The translations under genes and the position numbers were made by a program. From assembly GCA_021604265.1 (NCBI GenBank), contig BQIY01000031.1, forward strand, positions 1 to 11,423: a DNA stretch of 11,423 bases. Direction: 5' to 3'. Each line of letters begins with the position of its first letter. Within the stretch, counting starts at the first letter, position 1. The notes under the pieces were generated by a model. The model saw only the letters and a program-made list of their open reading frames with translations, did no database searches and was not told the DNA's origin. Shown piece by piece: positions 1 to 7,745 of this stretch. Source of the stretch: Nitrospirales bacterium (GTDB lineage: Bacteria > Nitrospirota > Nitrospiria > Nitrospirales > UBA8639).

Positions 1-390
1 CAATGCGCGGCTATATAGCTTTTTCTGATCTCGTTCTACCAGCACATCGATCGAGGCTCGAATATAGATTTCTCTATAATCCTTAATATTTTGCCTATTC
101 CAAGCTCGGGTGTCATCGAACATCGAAACAGTACTACACACAACTGAAATTCCTTGATTGACGATCGTATTGCAGAGCCTTGAATAACACATCGACAAGA
201 ATTTGCGATCTGCCATCGAATGCCCAATCTTAGTGCCAAATATTTCTCGCATCTCATCGCCATCAAGGTGGACAACGGGGATGTCCTTATCTCTCAGCAA
301 CGTTGTTAGCTTTGACCCGATTGTAGATTTGCCAGCCCCTGACAATCCTGTAACCCAATACACACGGCTATCGCATTTATCCCGATTCAT
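1..390 (-). CDS. APS-kinase-like (CysC-related) nucleotide kinase, N-terminal 130 residues (gene runs off the left edge)
   Basis: Translating the minus strand from the ATG at 390 gives an open frame of 130 codons to position 1. An in-frame TAG sits directly before this ATG, so it is the first possible start; a purine-rich AGAGAAGA lies about 10 nt upstream. Residues 15-22 (GLSGAGKS) are a Walker A P-loop. LDGDEMR (42-48) matches the LDGDNVR block of adenylylsulfate kinases, and RDQKKLYSRA (120-129) matches their RDxKGLYxKA block. APS kinases phosphorylate the 3'-OH of adenylylsulfate. In capsule loci, homologs can instead act on other nucleotide conjugates, for example the 3'-kinase step of phosphoramidate synthesis in Campylobacter jejuni. 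I infer a capsule-modification role (sulfate, phosphoramidate or phosphonate) rather than housekeeping sulfate assimilation, because it is the last visible gene after wzx. Fold assignment is firm; substrate is unknown. Confidence 0.85.
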   Translation of the reverse strand, partial: MNRDKCDSRVYWVTGLSGAGKSTIGSKLTTLLRDKDIPVVHLDGDEMREIFGTKIGHSMADRKFLSMCYSRLCNTIVNQGISVVCSTVSMFDDTRAWNRQNIKDYREIYIRASIDVLVERDQKKLYSRAL

Positions 391-472
391 CTATATGGAT
401 TCTTCTCTGTAAATCAACACTCTCAAAAAGAAATCAGTATAATTCATCTTCCATCAACTATTCCTGCACATC

Positions 473-1816
473 CTAGAGAGAAGCAATATGTGCATCGGCT
501 CCCCTGTTCTTGACAATTACTAAGAGCATAGCTAGATACACAGTGGAATATACGAGCATCGCATATACCGCGCCTAGTATGGAAAAGTAGTATGCTCCCA
601 CATAGGCTGCAATGGTGCCGATAAGTGAACTGACTATTGTTGTGGGAATCAGCACTTTCGACATCCATAGTGCCAGTATCCGATTCGCATAGATTTGGCC
701 TATTGCAAATATGCCACCTGCAGCTACTACCGCGGGTAGGAAATTAGATACCCCATGGTATTGCTCGCTTACAAGCAATCGAAAAATGCCGTTATGGAAA
801 AGGGCGCAAAATACGACCATGAATGCAGTAACAAGTAGCCCACAGAATGCCAGCTTGTTTGAAAAGTCTTTCACATCATCTATACGATCGCCCTGCTTCG
901 CCTCTCCAGCCATTTCAAATAGGATGGGTGTAATCAGTACGGTTGCAAAGCCTGTCAGTGCCAATACAGGGGCATAACCAATCTGCATCACTAAGGCAAA
1001 AAGCCCTACATCAGAGACACTTGAAAATTGACCTAGCGCCCAGCGTGATGAAGATTGCTGAATCCATGTGAAAACTCCAAACGTTGCGAATGGCCAAGCG
1101 TAATCTAAAACTTTTTTATTCCAAATCATGCGCTGAGCCTTCGATAGTTTGTCTTGAGATATTTCCAAAGAACTAAACAAAAATCTAGCTTGGGATATCA
1201 TCACTATCAGCACAGCACCCGAATAGGAACACAGTGCAACTACCGCGCTAACACCAAACGCGTTAAAAAATAATATTACCAGAAGTATCTTTAGCCACGC
1301 CGCGCTAGACATATGTATAGCAACCAACATTCTATGGCGCGCGGCTGTTTGTATACTATCAAGCGAGGAATTGATTCCCGAAACCATCGACAATCCCATA
1401 GCGGCAGCAACCAAGCCCGCCCAGTTAGAGTCAAAGAAGAGAACCAGCATAGCTACAGATAGAAGGCTAACTGAGAGGATTATGATCGTGGCGCACGTAT
1501 GGAGATAGACAACTGTACTGGCATAATTTGACAGATCTTCCTTCTCTCGAGCAACAGAATAAAACCTCAATAAACCTGAGGCCAAGCCACCCGAAAATAC
1601 CTGATTCACAAGAGAGGCCAGAGTAAGCGCCAACGCCAACTCGCCATACTCAGCGGGTGACATGTATACAGTCTGCGTGCGAACAAGAACAAATCCACCG
1701 ATCAGCGTTAGAACCTGCCCGACCGCAATCCACATCCCTTCGTTAACTATTCTTCCAGCCTGGTTAGATTTCACTTTCCCTGTAGATCGTGCATTGCTTG
1801 ATCCTAAATCCGACAC
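473..1816 (-). CDS. wzx: Wzx-type polysaccharide flippase (MATE-like/PST family)
   Basis: A 447-residue, strongly hydrophobic protein with about 12 predicted membrane segments, for example near residues 30-46, 105-128, 132-150, 170-210, 323-341, 360-378, 388-410 and 415-435. Length and topology fit Wzx/RfbX-type inner-membrane transporters that flip undecaprenyl-pyrophosphate-linked repeat units to the periplasm. The N-terminal NEGMWIAVGQVLTLIGGF (25-42) is a typical first helix of the family. Soluble loops are short and charged (for example EMAGEAKQGDRIDDVKD, 301-317). The frame opens with GTG at 1816 and an in-frame TAG lies six codons upstream. No good Shine-Dalgarno is visible, and the ATG at Met28 is a possible alternative. 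It lies 52 nt after the fucosyltransferase gene. Wzx proteins diverge quickly, so specificity cannot be read from sequence. Confidence 0.88.
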   Translation of the reverse strand: MSDLGSSNARSTGKVKSNQAGRIVNEGMWIAVGQVLTLIGGFVLVRTQTVYMSPAEYGELALALTLASLVNQVFSGGLASGLLRFYSVAREKEDLSNYASTVVYLHTCATIIILSVSLLSVAMLVLFFDSNWAGLVAAAMGLSMVSGINSSLDSIQTAARHRMLVAIHMSSAAWLKILLVILFFNAFGVSAVVALCSYSGAVLIVMISQARFLFSSLEISQDKLSKAQRMIWNKKVLDYAWPFATFGVFTWIQQSSSRWALGQFSSVSDVGLFALVMQIGYAPVLALTGFATVLITPILFEMAGEAKQGDRIDDVKDFSNKLAFCGLLVTAFMVVFCALFHNGIFRLLVSEQYHGVSNFLPAVVAAGGIFAIGQIYANRILALWMSKVLIPTTIVSSLIGTIAAYVGAYYFSILGAVYAMLVYSTVYLAMLLVIVKNRGADAHIASL

Positions 1817-1868
1817 AACTAGACAGAATATCTAAACTTAGAAAAAGCTCTGTAGCTTGCATCATTAA

Positions 1869-2750
1869 CTAAACTTGAATCCATTCGAGAGGGTATAAAT
1901 CTGGCGTCTTGGTTCCGTTGGCAAACCAATTCTGTGGACAAACTACGATTTTTTCAGAATTTGAGTTAAGCCATGCAGCCCACCAGCTAAATGTACTGTT
2001 TGCTATGATATTGTGCCTACACCGCGACATGAAATACATATCGTTCCAAGAGCCCTCCCCAGAGCCAGCCGAAACAATTTGCATGTCAGCAAATAGTGAT
2101 TGTCTAGCGACCCAAGCCGGATCGTCCGTGACAACGAAAAATTTCGTATTCACTTGCCTTTCTTGGATTTTTCGTATGGCAGCTTCGTAGTATTCATTCG
2201 AACAAACCCCATAAATCTCTCGATAGGCTTCATTTGACACATAGTCGCCTCGGCGCACATGGATAGCTACAGAATTCTGACCGGATATAGATTCCACAAG
2301 TTCTACATAGCCAGCACTCAAACTATCCTCTCGAAATGTGAAGAGTTTCAATATTTCAGATTCAATCTCTTTAAAGTACGACGCGGTCTGCCACCAGCCG
2401 TTCAAATAAGCATTGCGAGAGTCCAGTTCATCCAATCGAGGATCTTTTTCAAACAACCGTGATTCAACCAAATAAGAGTCAGACAGACGCTCTAGTCGTA
2501 CCCTGTTCTTCACTCTTAGCAAGGGAAAGAAAACACCTAAGACTGACATCTTGTTCAATATTGTTGCCGGAGGAGTCGATACACCAAAAAGCTTTTCTAA
2601 AAGAAATCCTTCAGGATTTATATATTTCCTGTTCCCAAACGTGCTCAGGTCTAACCTTAATTCTGATCCGCTTCGCATAACACAGGCATGTGCAGCAGCA
2701 TACTGAAACATCTGGTTTCCTAAGCCACCGACTATGTGACAGATAATCAT
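1869..2750 (-). CDS. GT11 family alpha-1,2-fucosyltransferase
   Basis: The protein carries the hallmarks of glycosyltransferase family 11. Numbered from the ATG at 2750 these are GGLGNQMFQYA (8-18), NGWWQTASYF (117-126), the GDP-fucose-binding HVRRGDY (164-170), a VVTDDPAWV segment (about 206-214) and NSTFSWWAAW (251-260). GT11 enzymes transfer L-fucose from GDP-L-fucose in alpha-1,2 linkage, usually onto galactose. The frame could extend to a TTG at 2780, but the ATG at 2750 is better: it gives the usual family N-terminus (MII...GGLGNQMFQ), and an AGG-containing stretch (TTAGGTAGA) lies just upstream. That yields 293 aa, normal for the family. The donor would come from the gmd and fucose-synthase-like genes upstream. 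The gene looks intact; family is certain, acceptor unknown. Confidence 0.93.
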   Translation of the reverse strand: MIICHIVGGLGNQMFQYAAAHACVMRSGSELRLDLSTFGNRKYINPEGFLLEKLFGVSTPPATILNKMSVLGVFFPLLRVKNRVRLERLSDSYLVESRLFEKDPRLDELDSRNAYLNGWWQTASYFKEIESEILKLFTFREDSLSAGYVELVESISGQNSVAIHVRRGDYVSNEAYREIYGVCSNEYYEAAIRKIQERQVNTKFFVVTDDPAWVARQSLFADMQIVSAGSGEGSWNDMYFMSRCRHNIIANSTFSWWAAWLNSNSEKIVVCPQNWFANGTKTPDLYPLEWIQV

Positions 2751-2831
2751 TCTACCTAACGATATTATAGCGAAGGCCAATTTTTAAAACTAAATGTACG
2801 GACTTGGCTTTAATGCGGCGCTTCGTAGACG

Positions 2832-3926
2832 TCATTTATAAAAGGCCGCAATGCTAGCGCAGACACTCTCTATCTCACTATCGAGCAAATGTGAGTACGA
2901 GGGCAGCCACAATCCTTTTTCCCCGATATTTTCTGACACCGGGAAAGAACCGTCCTGACCATAGCAGTTTTGGGCATGTATAGGGGGATACATCGCGCGA
3001 CTTCCCACCCCCTTACCTTTTAGAAAGCTAATTAGCCCCTCTCTGTCCTTTACCAAACAATCGATAAACCACGGCGCGGTATACTCAATACTATGATCAA
3101 ATAGAGTTACATTTTCCTGAGGCTCTAACAGCTCGTTATATATACTCCAGATTTCCTTCTTTCGAGTAATTCGGTTTTCGAGTTTCTTCATTTGCTCCAA
3201 ACCAACACAGGCTTGGAGGTCAGTAAACTTAAAATTGAATCCTATCGAGTCATGCAGATCATTTCCGCCAGACGCCCGACCGAAATCTTTAAGTCTACGA
3301 AGTTTATTCGAAATATCATCATCATCTGTGATCAATGCCCCACCCTGCCCGGTAGAAATAATCTTGGGAGCAGAAAAGGAAAAGCTCCCAATTTTTCCAG
3401 CACGTCCGATATGGCGGCCATCGGGGTACCTAGAACCCAGCGACTGCGCCGCATCCTCAATAAGAGTTAAGCCGAACTCTTCAGCCAACTCTTCGAACTG
3501 CTCTATACCATCGCTCGGATATCTACCATTTGCAAGAACCAGGCAGATCCCCTTCGTTTCTGAAGTGATGGCTTGCCTCACAAGATTCAGATCTAGAATC
3601 AATGTATTCGGATTTACATCTACGAAGACAGGAACCGCGCCAATAAGTTTCAGGGAGTTTGGCGTAGCAATCATTGTATAATTTGGAACTATCACCTCAT
3701 CGCCGGGGCCTATATCCAACGCGAGAGCAGCCAGTGTCAAGCTAATTGTGCCATTGTTTACAACTACGCAATGTTTGGCTCCTGTAAAAGAGGCAATTGC
3801 GTCCTCGAATTCTTCAGTCTTCTTGAATTCTGTAACAAATCCACCGCTATCCATATAAGCAGCTACTGCATCCCGTTCTTCAGAGCCAAACAACGGGCAC
3901 ATTTGAGGAATAAATCCTTCAGACAT
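2832..3926 (-). CDS. DegT/DnrJ/EryC1-family PLP-dependent sugar aminotransferase (GDP-perosamine synthase-like)
   Basis: A 364-residue fold-type I aminotransferase of the DegT/DnrJ/EryC1/StrS family, which aminate keto-sugar nucleotides with glutamate as usual donor. Visible motifs: NNGTISL (57-63) in the cofactor-phosphate region, IEDAAQSLGS (156-165) with D158 expected to contact the PLP ring nitrogen, SFSFSAPKIISTGQGG (181-196) with K188 as the Schiff-base lysine, and NFKFTDLQACVGL (231-243) near the C-terminal part. The NGT signature resembles PerA-type C4 aminotransferases more than the NGLDAL signature of FdtB/QdtB-type C3 enzymes. With gmd in the same operon, GDP-4-keto-6-deoxy-D-mannose is a plausible substrate, giving GDP-perosamine; this is inference. 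The ATG directly follows the TAG of the acyltransferase gene (TAGATG), suggesting translational coupling. Confidence 0.9.
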   Translation of the reverse strand: MSEGFIPQMCPLFGSEERDAVAAYMDSGGFVTEFKKTEEFEDAIASFTGAKHCVVVNNGTISLTLAALALDIGPGDEVIVPNYTMIATPNSLKLIGAVPVFVDVNPNTLILDLNLVRQAITSETKGICLVLANGRYPSDGIEQFEELAEEFGLTLIEDAAQSLGSRYPDGRHIGRAGKIGSFSFSAPKIISTGQGGALITDDDDISNKLRRLKDFGRASGGNDLHDSIGFNFKFTDLQACVGLEQMKKLENRITRKKEIWSIYNELLEPQENVTLFDHSIEYTAPWFIDCLVKDREGLISFLKGKGVGSRAMYPPIHAQNCYGQDGSFPVSENIGEKGLWLPSYSHLLDSEIESVCASIAAFYK

Positions 3927-4475
3927 CTAATACCCCATCTTCTTGGCGAAGTTAATCATTTTTTCTTTCTCACGTGCTTTATAAGGCTTCGCAGGAGACC
4001 CCATGTATATAGTCCAAGGCTCTGTTGATTGCGTAACTAGAGAGTTAGCAGCTATCACTGTTCCTTCGGCTAATTCGAGCCCCGGGAGGATGATCACGTT
4101 CGTTCCAACGTTTACAAATTTCGCAAGGCTTATGGGCGAAATTGTCTGACTGTCTTTAAATTCATCAGGAATACAGGCGCCGATCAAACCGCCTCCTAGG
4201 AAATCGTCAGTACCGCACACAACTCTGCAGCCTGCTGACAAGTTAGAAAAGTGGGACATGGAAAGCTTGCCTTGCGCTCCTCCAATGACGGATACATGTG
4301 GCCCAATGTGGATGTGATCACCAAGCTTAGCAGCCACAGTACAATAGAAACCGTAGTCGATTGCCGAATTGTTACCTATAGAAAAAAGCTGAGGTCTGCG
4401 AATTTCCGCATTGTCGTGGATGAATGTATTGTCGCCTAAAGATTCTAGATCTGATCGCATATCAAGGGCTGTCAC
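3927..4475 (-). CDS. Left-handed beta-helix (hexapeptide repeat) acyltransferase
   Basis: 182 residues with imperfect hexapeptide repeats, for example FSIGNNSAIDYGFYC (31-45), AKLGDHIHIGPHVSVIGGA (49-67), FVNVGTNVIILPGLELAEGTVIAANSLV (120-147), and a closing MGSPAKPYKARE (158-169). This is the LacA/NodL/WbbJ-type fold that uses acetyl-CoA or a related acyl-CoA. The loop GTDDFLGGGLIGACIPDEF (88-106) replaces the more usual SxxHD loop; related polysaccharide acyltransferases can carry a DD pair here. The start is GTG at 4475: it forms a 4-nt GTGA overlap with the cupin stop and has AGGA seven nt upstream, whereas the next ATG (4460) has no such site. It lies directly before the aminotransferase, so N-acylation of the amino sugar is the simplest role; O-acetylation of the polymer is an alternative. 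Confidence 0.88.
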   Translation of the reverse strand: MTALDMRSDLESLGDNTFIHDNAEIRRPQLFSIGNNSAIDYGFYCTVAAKLGDHIHIGPHVSVIGGAQGKLSMSHFSNLSAGCRVVCGTDDFLGGGLIGACIPDEFKDSQTISPISLAKFVNVGTNVIILPGLELAEGTVIAANSLVTQSTEPWTIYMGSPAKPYKAREKEKMINFAKKMGY

Positions 4476-4879
4476 AATCTCGTCCTATCAACATCGGCGC
4501 CCGCATAGGGCCCGTTCTTTATTTCAAGTACTTGAGTTTCATCTTCAAGAATTTCATAGCCGTGACCACCACTTAACAAGATGATTATGTCTCCTTCACT
4601 TAACCTAATCTCTCTTACTTTTTCGTTCATTAAGTTATATACCGATGCTAGTAGCGCCCCTTTTCGAACGAAGAGAACCTCCTGGGTTCTGTCTACTTCT
4701 CTTTCAACCTTATTGTGTGAATGGGGTAACAATTCCTTGCCGCCTTGATACCCCCAGGTACCTACTTGAATGAACTCGCTTTCCTCCGAGAAGAAATTTA
4801 GCCCCTCTGCCCAAGAAATAGATGCAGGAATATGTCTAGCAAGAACGGTGTCTCCATCTCTTACTTCTTCAATTTTCAT
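4472..4879 (-). CDS. Small cupin-domain protein of unknown function in the sugar-nucleotide module
   Basis: 135 residues forming a single cupin domain. Candidate metal ligands are visible: H53 and H55 in LPHSHN, E67 in QEVLFVRKG (cupin motif 1, E-x6-G), and H106 in GDIIILLSGGHGYEIL (motif 2). The C-terminus VLEIKNGPYAGADVDRTRL is distinctive. Similar cupins are, from my knowledge, found in polysaccharide loci next to SDR epimerases, but I know of no assigned reaction. It does not resemble FdtA-type 3,4-ketoisomerases closely, although it occupies the position such an enzyme would have beside an aminotransferase and acyltransferase. The start overlaps the preceding gene by 11 nt and the stop overlaps the acyltransferase start by 4 nt, so it is almost certainly co-translated with them. 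Possible roles: ketoisomerase, epimerase or sugar-binding sensor. Confidence 0.82.
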   Translation of the reverse strand: MKIEEVRDGDTVLARHIPASISWAEGLNFFSEESEFIQVGTWGYQGGKELLPHSHNKVEREVDRTQEVLFVRKGALLASVYNLMNEKVREIRLSEGDIIILLSGGHGYEILEDETQVLEIKNGPYAGADVDRTRL

Positions 4880-5792
4880 CGGATTTCAATCTCTCATAGT
4901 CTGCAATTGTTTTTCCTAAACCTACATCAAGTGTAGTCTCCGGCAACCAATTAAGAATTTCTCGCCCCATTGCTCCATCTACAGTTTTAAATGCGGCGCC
5001 ATCCGGCTTGCTTTCGTCTAACATAATATTCCCTTCATAACCAACTTTCCGCTTGATAAGCTCTGCCAGAGCGTATATTGAAATACCCTTACCAACACCT
5101 ATGTTAATTGGATCTCTTTTAGCAGGTATTCGAATCGCCCTAAAGAGTGCTTCAGCACCGTCTTCTACATACAACCATTCTCTCACTGGCTTTCCTGTGC
5201 CCCAAACCACCACTTCTGAAAACCCTCTCACTTTCGCATCTACGATTTTACTTATAAGAGCACCTAGCGCATGGGACCGCTCAGCATCGAAGTGATCGCC
5301 AGGACCATACATATTCGAAAGAATGAGATTTACACTGTCCAAACCATATTGTTTCGCATATGAATCAGAGCCGACCCACGAGGCCTTTCTAGCAAATCCG
5401 TAAGCAAGTACAGAATCATGTAATGGGCCATCCCAGAATTCTGATTCTTTGAACAAAGCGGCATCTGCAGGATACGCACAATTTGAAATAGGATTTATGA
5501 GTCTTTTAATTCCCGCTCGGTGGCATGCATTCAATAAGCTCAGAGTCATTTTGAGGTTATGTGAGAACAGTTCTGCGGGGTGCTTATAGCCAAACTGAAT
5601 GCCGCCCACAAAAGCCGCACAATTGATTACGAAGTCTGGTTTCATTTCACTAAAATAATCTAGCGTGGCTGCCTCGTCGCGCAAATCTAATCCAAGAGAT
5701 AAAGATGTCGACTGAAATTCTTGCTGCCTTCCTTCAAGCAACCGACAGACGGCTTTTCCGAGAAAACCTGTCGCACCAGTTACTAGAATCAT
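4869..5792 (-). CDS. fcl: GDP-L-fucose synthase-like SDR epimerase/reductase with Arg at the catalytic Lys position
   Basis: 307 residues, extended short-chain dehydrogenase fold. The Rossmann motif GATGFLG is at 6-12. Resemblance to GDP-4-keto-6-deoxymannose 3,5-epimerase/4-reductase (Fcl/WcaG, about 320 aa) runs throughout: FVGGIQFG (61-68), ISNCAYP (102-108) for [16 protein letters not shown] (159-168), RSHALGAL (172-179), [21 protein letters not shown] (195-215) and [10 protein letters not shown] (260-269). Equivalents of the catalytic Ser (S103), the two epimerisation residues (C105, H174) and the catalytic Tyr (Y131) are present. The lysine expected four residues after Tyr is Arg (R135), followed by K136. 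It starts within an ATGA overlap with gmd. With gmd upstream and a fucosyltransferase downstream, GDP-L-fucose is the expected product. A GDP-6-deoxyhexose reductase making another sugar is the alternative. Confidence 0.85.
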   Translation of the reverse strand: MILVTGATGFLGKAVCRLLEGRQQEFQSTSLSLGLDLRDEAATLDYFSEMKPDFVINCAAFVGGIQFGYKHPAELFSHNLKMTLSLLNACHRAGIKRLINPISNCAYPADAALFKESEFWDGPLHDSVLAYGFARKASWVGSDSYAKQYGLDSVNLILSNMYGPGDHFDAERSHALGALISKIVDAKVRGFSEVVVWGTGKPVREWLYVEDGAEALFRAIRIPAKRDPINIGVGKGISIYALAELIKRKVGYEGNIMLDESKPDGAAFKTVDGAMGREILNWLPETTLDVGLGKTIADYERLKSDEN

Positions 5793-6823
5793 AGATCGGG
5801 AAAGCCGTAGGTTTGATACTGCAGGTCATAATTAACCATTATTGAAACAAGATCTTCTAAACTTGTCTGCGGCTTCCAACCGAGTATTTCCTGCGCCTTC
5901 GAAGCATCACCCTTAAGAAGGTCGACTTCGGTTGGCCTAAAATACCGTTTATCCACACCTACTCGCTGAGTATTGGTTTCTCTGTCGAAGCCTCTCTCTT
6001 CTGCGCCTTCACCCTCCCAGCGCAGCTCGACACCAACGACTGCGAACGCCAATTCAACAAACTGTCGAATTGAATAGTCTTTTCCTGTCGCAATTACGAA
6101 ATCATCTGGCTTTTCTTGCTGGAGCATCAACCACATCGACTCAACATATTCTTTCGCATATCCCCAGTCTCTGCGCGCGTCTAGGTTACCCAACAGCAAG
6201 AGATCTTGTTCTCCACGCGAGATACGCGCTACAGCTTTAGTTATTTTCTTTGTAACAAAAGTCTCACCACGTCGTGGGGATTCGTGATTGAACAATATTC
6301 CATTGGTAACAAAAAGATCAAATGCCTCACGATAATTTACACAAATCCAGTATGCATAAAGCTTTGCTGCAGCATAGGGCGACCTAGGATAAAAAGGAGT
6401 TTTTTCGCTCTGTGGAGCAGTTTGATCGACTCCTCCGAATAACTCGGATGTTGATGCTTGATAGAATTTGGGCCGTTGACCAAGATCTTTTATGGCATTC
6501 AGTAATCGAATGGCGCCCATGGCATCCACTTCAGCAGTATATTCAGGGACTTCGAATGACACGCCTACATGAGACTGAGCGCCCAAATTGTAGATCTCGT
6601 CAGGCTGAATTTTTGCTAACAGTGTATGTAGATTACTCGAATCCGTCAGATCGCCATGGTAGGTTGTTAGGCAAGTATGAGCTAATAAATGATCGATACG
6701 CTGAGTAGTAAAAACTGAGCTGCGACGAAGAATCGCATGAACCTCATACCCTTTCTCTAATAGTAATTCAGCTAGATAAGAACCATCTTGCCCAGTAATT
6801 CCTGTGATAAATGCTCTTTTCAA
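5789..6823 (-). CDS. gmd: GDP-mannose 4,6-dehydratase
   Basis: 344 residues, nearly all typical of Gmd, which converts GDP-D-mannose to GDP-4-keto-6-deoxy-D-mannose using bound NADP. Motifs: [12 protein letters not shown] (8-19) in the NADP-binding turn, GDLTDSSNL (57-65), [12 protein letters not shown] (79-90), STSELFG (124-130) with T125 and E127 as catalytic residues, YAAAK (150-154) with the Tyr/Lys pair, [13 protein letters not shown] (179-191) and [16 protein letters not shown] (212-227). The start codon is TTG at 6823, in a TTGA overlap with the wzz stop. No in-frame ATG exists until far inside the domain, and [15 protein letters not shown] is the usual family N-terminus, so TTG is accepted. 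A loose AAGAGA lies about 11 nt upstream. Function is essentially certain. Confidence 0.97.
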   Translation of the reverse strand: MKRAFITGITGQDGSYLAELLLEKGYEVHAILRRSSVFTTQRIDHLLAHTCLTTYHGDLTDSSNLHTLLAKIQPDEIYNLGAQSHVGVSFEVPEYTAEVDAMGAIRLLNAIKDLGQRPKFYQASTSELFGGVDQTAPQSEKTPFYPRSPYAAAKLYAYWICVNYREAFDLFVTNGILFNHESPRRGETFVTKKITKAVARISRGEQDLLLLGNLDARRDWGYAKEYVESMWLMLQQEKPDDFVIATGKDYSIRQFVELAFAVVGVELRWEGEGAEERGFDRETNTQRVGVDKRYFRPTEVDLLKGDASKAQEILGWKPQTSLEDLVSIMVNYDLQYQTYGFPDL

Positions 6824-7743
6824 TTGAATGTAGATCTCTTTCTGATTCGAATGATATTTAGCAGATAGACCAGAACAAGAGAGATAGTACCGCCTATAAA
6901 TGTTCCCACTATGCTTATTACAGATCTGCGTGGTCGTATTGCATTCTCTGGCGCATAAGCAGGATCGACGATTCTAAACACATAGTCCTCCCGAACATCG
7001 GCCAACATCACAATGCGTGTTTGTGACTCAATCAGTTGGTAGAAGGCGCGTTGCATTTCAACGAGCTGCGTACTCTGCAGCTGACCCTGAAGGTACTCAA
7101 TGGCTCCCGTCGCCTCAATGAGGTCCTGCTGTTTGATAAGCGCATTGACATCTTGAACCAACCAAGAGGCCCAATTCCGCGCTAGATTCGGATCATTCCA
7201 CTCGACTGCTAGTGTAACTAATCCACTAGTTTGATTTCTCGCTACTGATAGAATGCTCTGAAATAGGCTAATGGCTTCTTGATCGCTCGGCTCGCCAACA
7301 ACCCAAGCTGCTGATTCAGAATTATATATATCAGAGTCGAATAGCACGCTTGATTCAGTTCCGTCCCAGATACCAGCAAAGAGGCTTGGTTTTAGATCAT
7401 ACCGCTGAATGAACTGCCGAATAAACTCCCTAGACTGCATAGTTGCGATAGCAGTTGTTACTTTATTGCCACGATTATCAGCGCTATTAATGCCCACCAA
7501 TCCGGCCGCGGCACCTAACTGCGAAAGAAGCGGATTTGAAGGCTGGCTATCCTCTGCCGGAACCAGTAGAACTTCGGAGCGATAAATATCTATCTGGGCC
7601 AATGCATAAATGACAGACCCGATAGCAAACGCGAGAGTGACGCCTACTATCAAAAGCTTTTCTGCCCATAGTATTTCCCACAGATCAATCAGGTCGATAG
7701 GTCGATCCTGATAGAAAGTTTCTTGACTGGAAGTTTCTGACAT
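6820..7743 (-). CDS. wzz: Wzz-type chain-length determinant (polysaccharide co-polymerase)
   Basis: 307 residues with the classic Wzz layout: a short cytoplasmic N-terminus with [15 protein letters not shown] (15-29), TM1 at about 30-49, a large periplasmic domain, a proline-containing stretch [11 protein letters not shown] (261-271), TM2 at about 275-297 and a basic C-terminal tail (RIRKRS). These inner-membrane proteins set the modal length of Wzy-made polymer. No C-terminal tyrosine-kinase domain is present, so it is not a Wzc-type protein, and no separate kinase gene is seen in the window. It starts two nt after the stop of the SLBB gene; an AGGA sits immediately before the ATG, closer than ideal, so coupling to the upstream gene is likely. 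Its stop overlaps the gmd TTG start. Confidence 0.9.
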   Translation of the reverse strand: MSETSSQETFYQDRPIDLIDLWEILWAEKLLIVGVTLAFAIGSVIYALAQIDIYRSEVLLVPAEDSQPSNPLLSQLGAAAGLVGINSADNRGNKVTTAIATMQSREFIRQFIQRYDLKPSLFAGIWDGTESSVLFDSDIYNSESAAWVVGEPSDQEAISLFQSILSVARNQTSGLVTLAVEWNDPNLARNWASWLVQDVNALIKQQDLIEATGAIEYLQGQLQSTQLVEMQRAFYQLIESQTRIVMLADVREDYVFRIVDPAYAPENAIRPRRSVISIVGTFIGGTISLVLVYLLNIIRIRKRSTFN

Positions 7744-7745
7744 TC

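Noticed and set aside
391..472. Possible small gene or terminator between wzx and the APS-kinase-like gene
   Set aside because: Only very short frames and no stable inverted repeat with a T-run; it appears to be a simple spacer with the ribosome-binding site of the kinase gene.
2764..2769. Perfect TATAAT on the minus strand just before the fucosyltransferase gene
   Set aside because: No -35 match at 15-18 nt spacing and no extended -10 TG. Transcription from it would start about seven nt before the ATG. Probably chance in an AT-rich gap.
2751..2780. Upstream TTG start (2780) for the fucosyltransferase
   Set aside because: The extra ten residues are outside the family's usual N-terminus, and the ATG at 2750 has a better upstream AGG-containing site.
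3235..3681. 148-codon open frame on the plus strand inside the aminotransferase gene
   Set aside because: It is antisense to a gene with full family motifs and its translation shows no recognisable domain. Other plus-strand frames in the window are likewise shadows.
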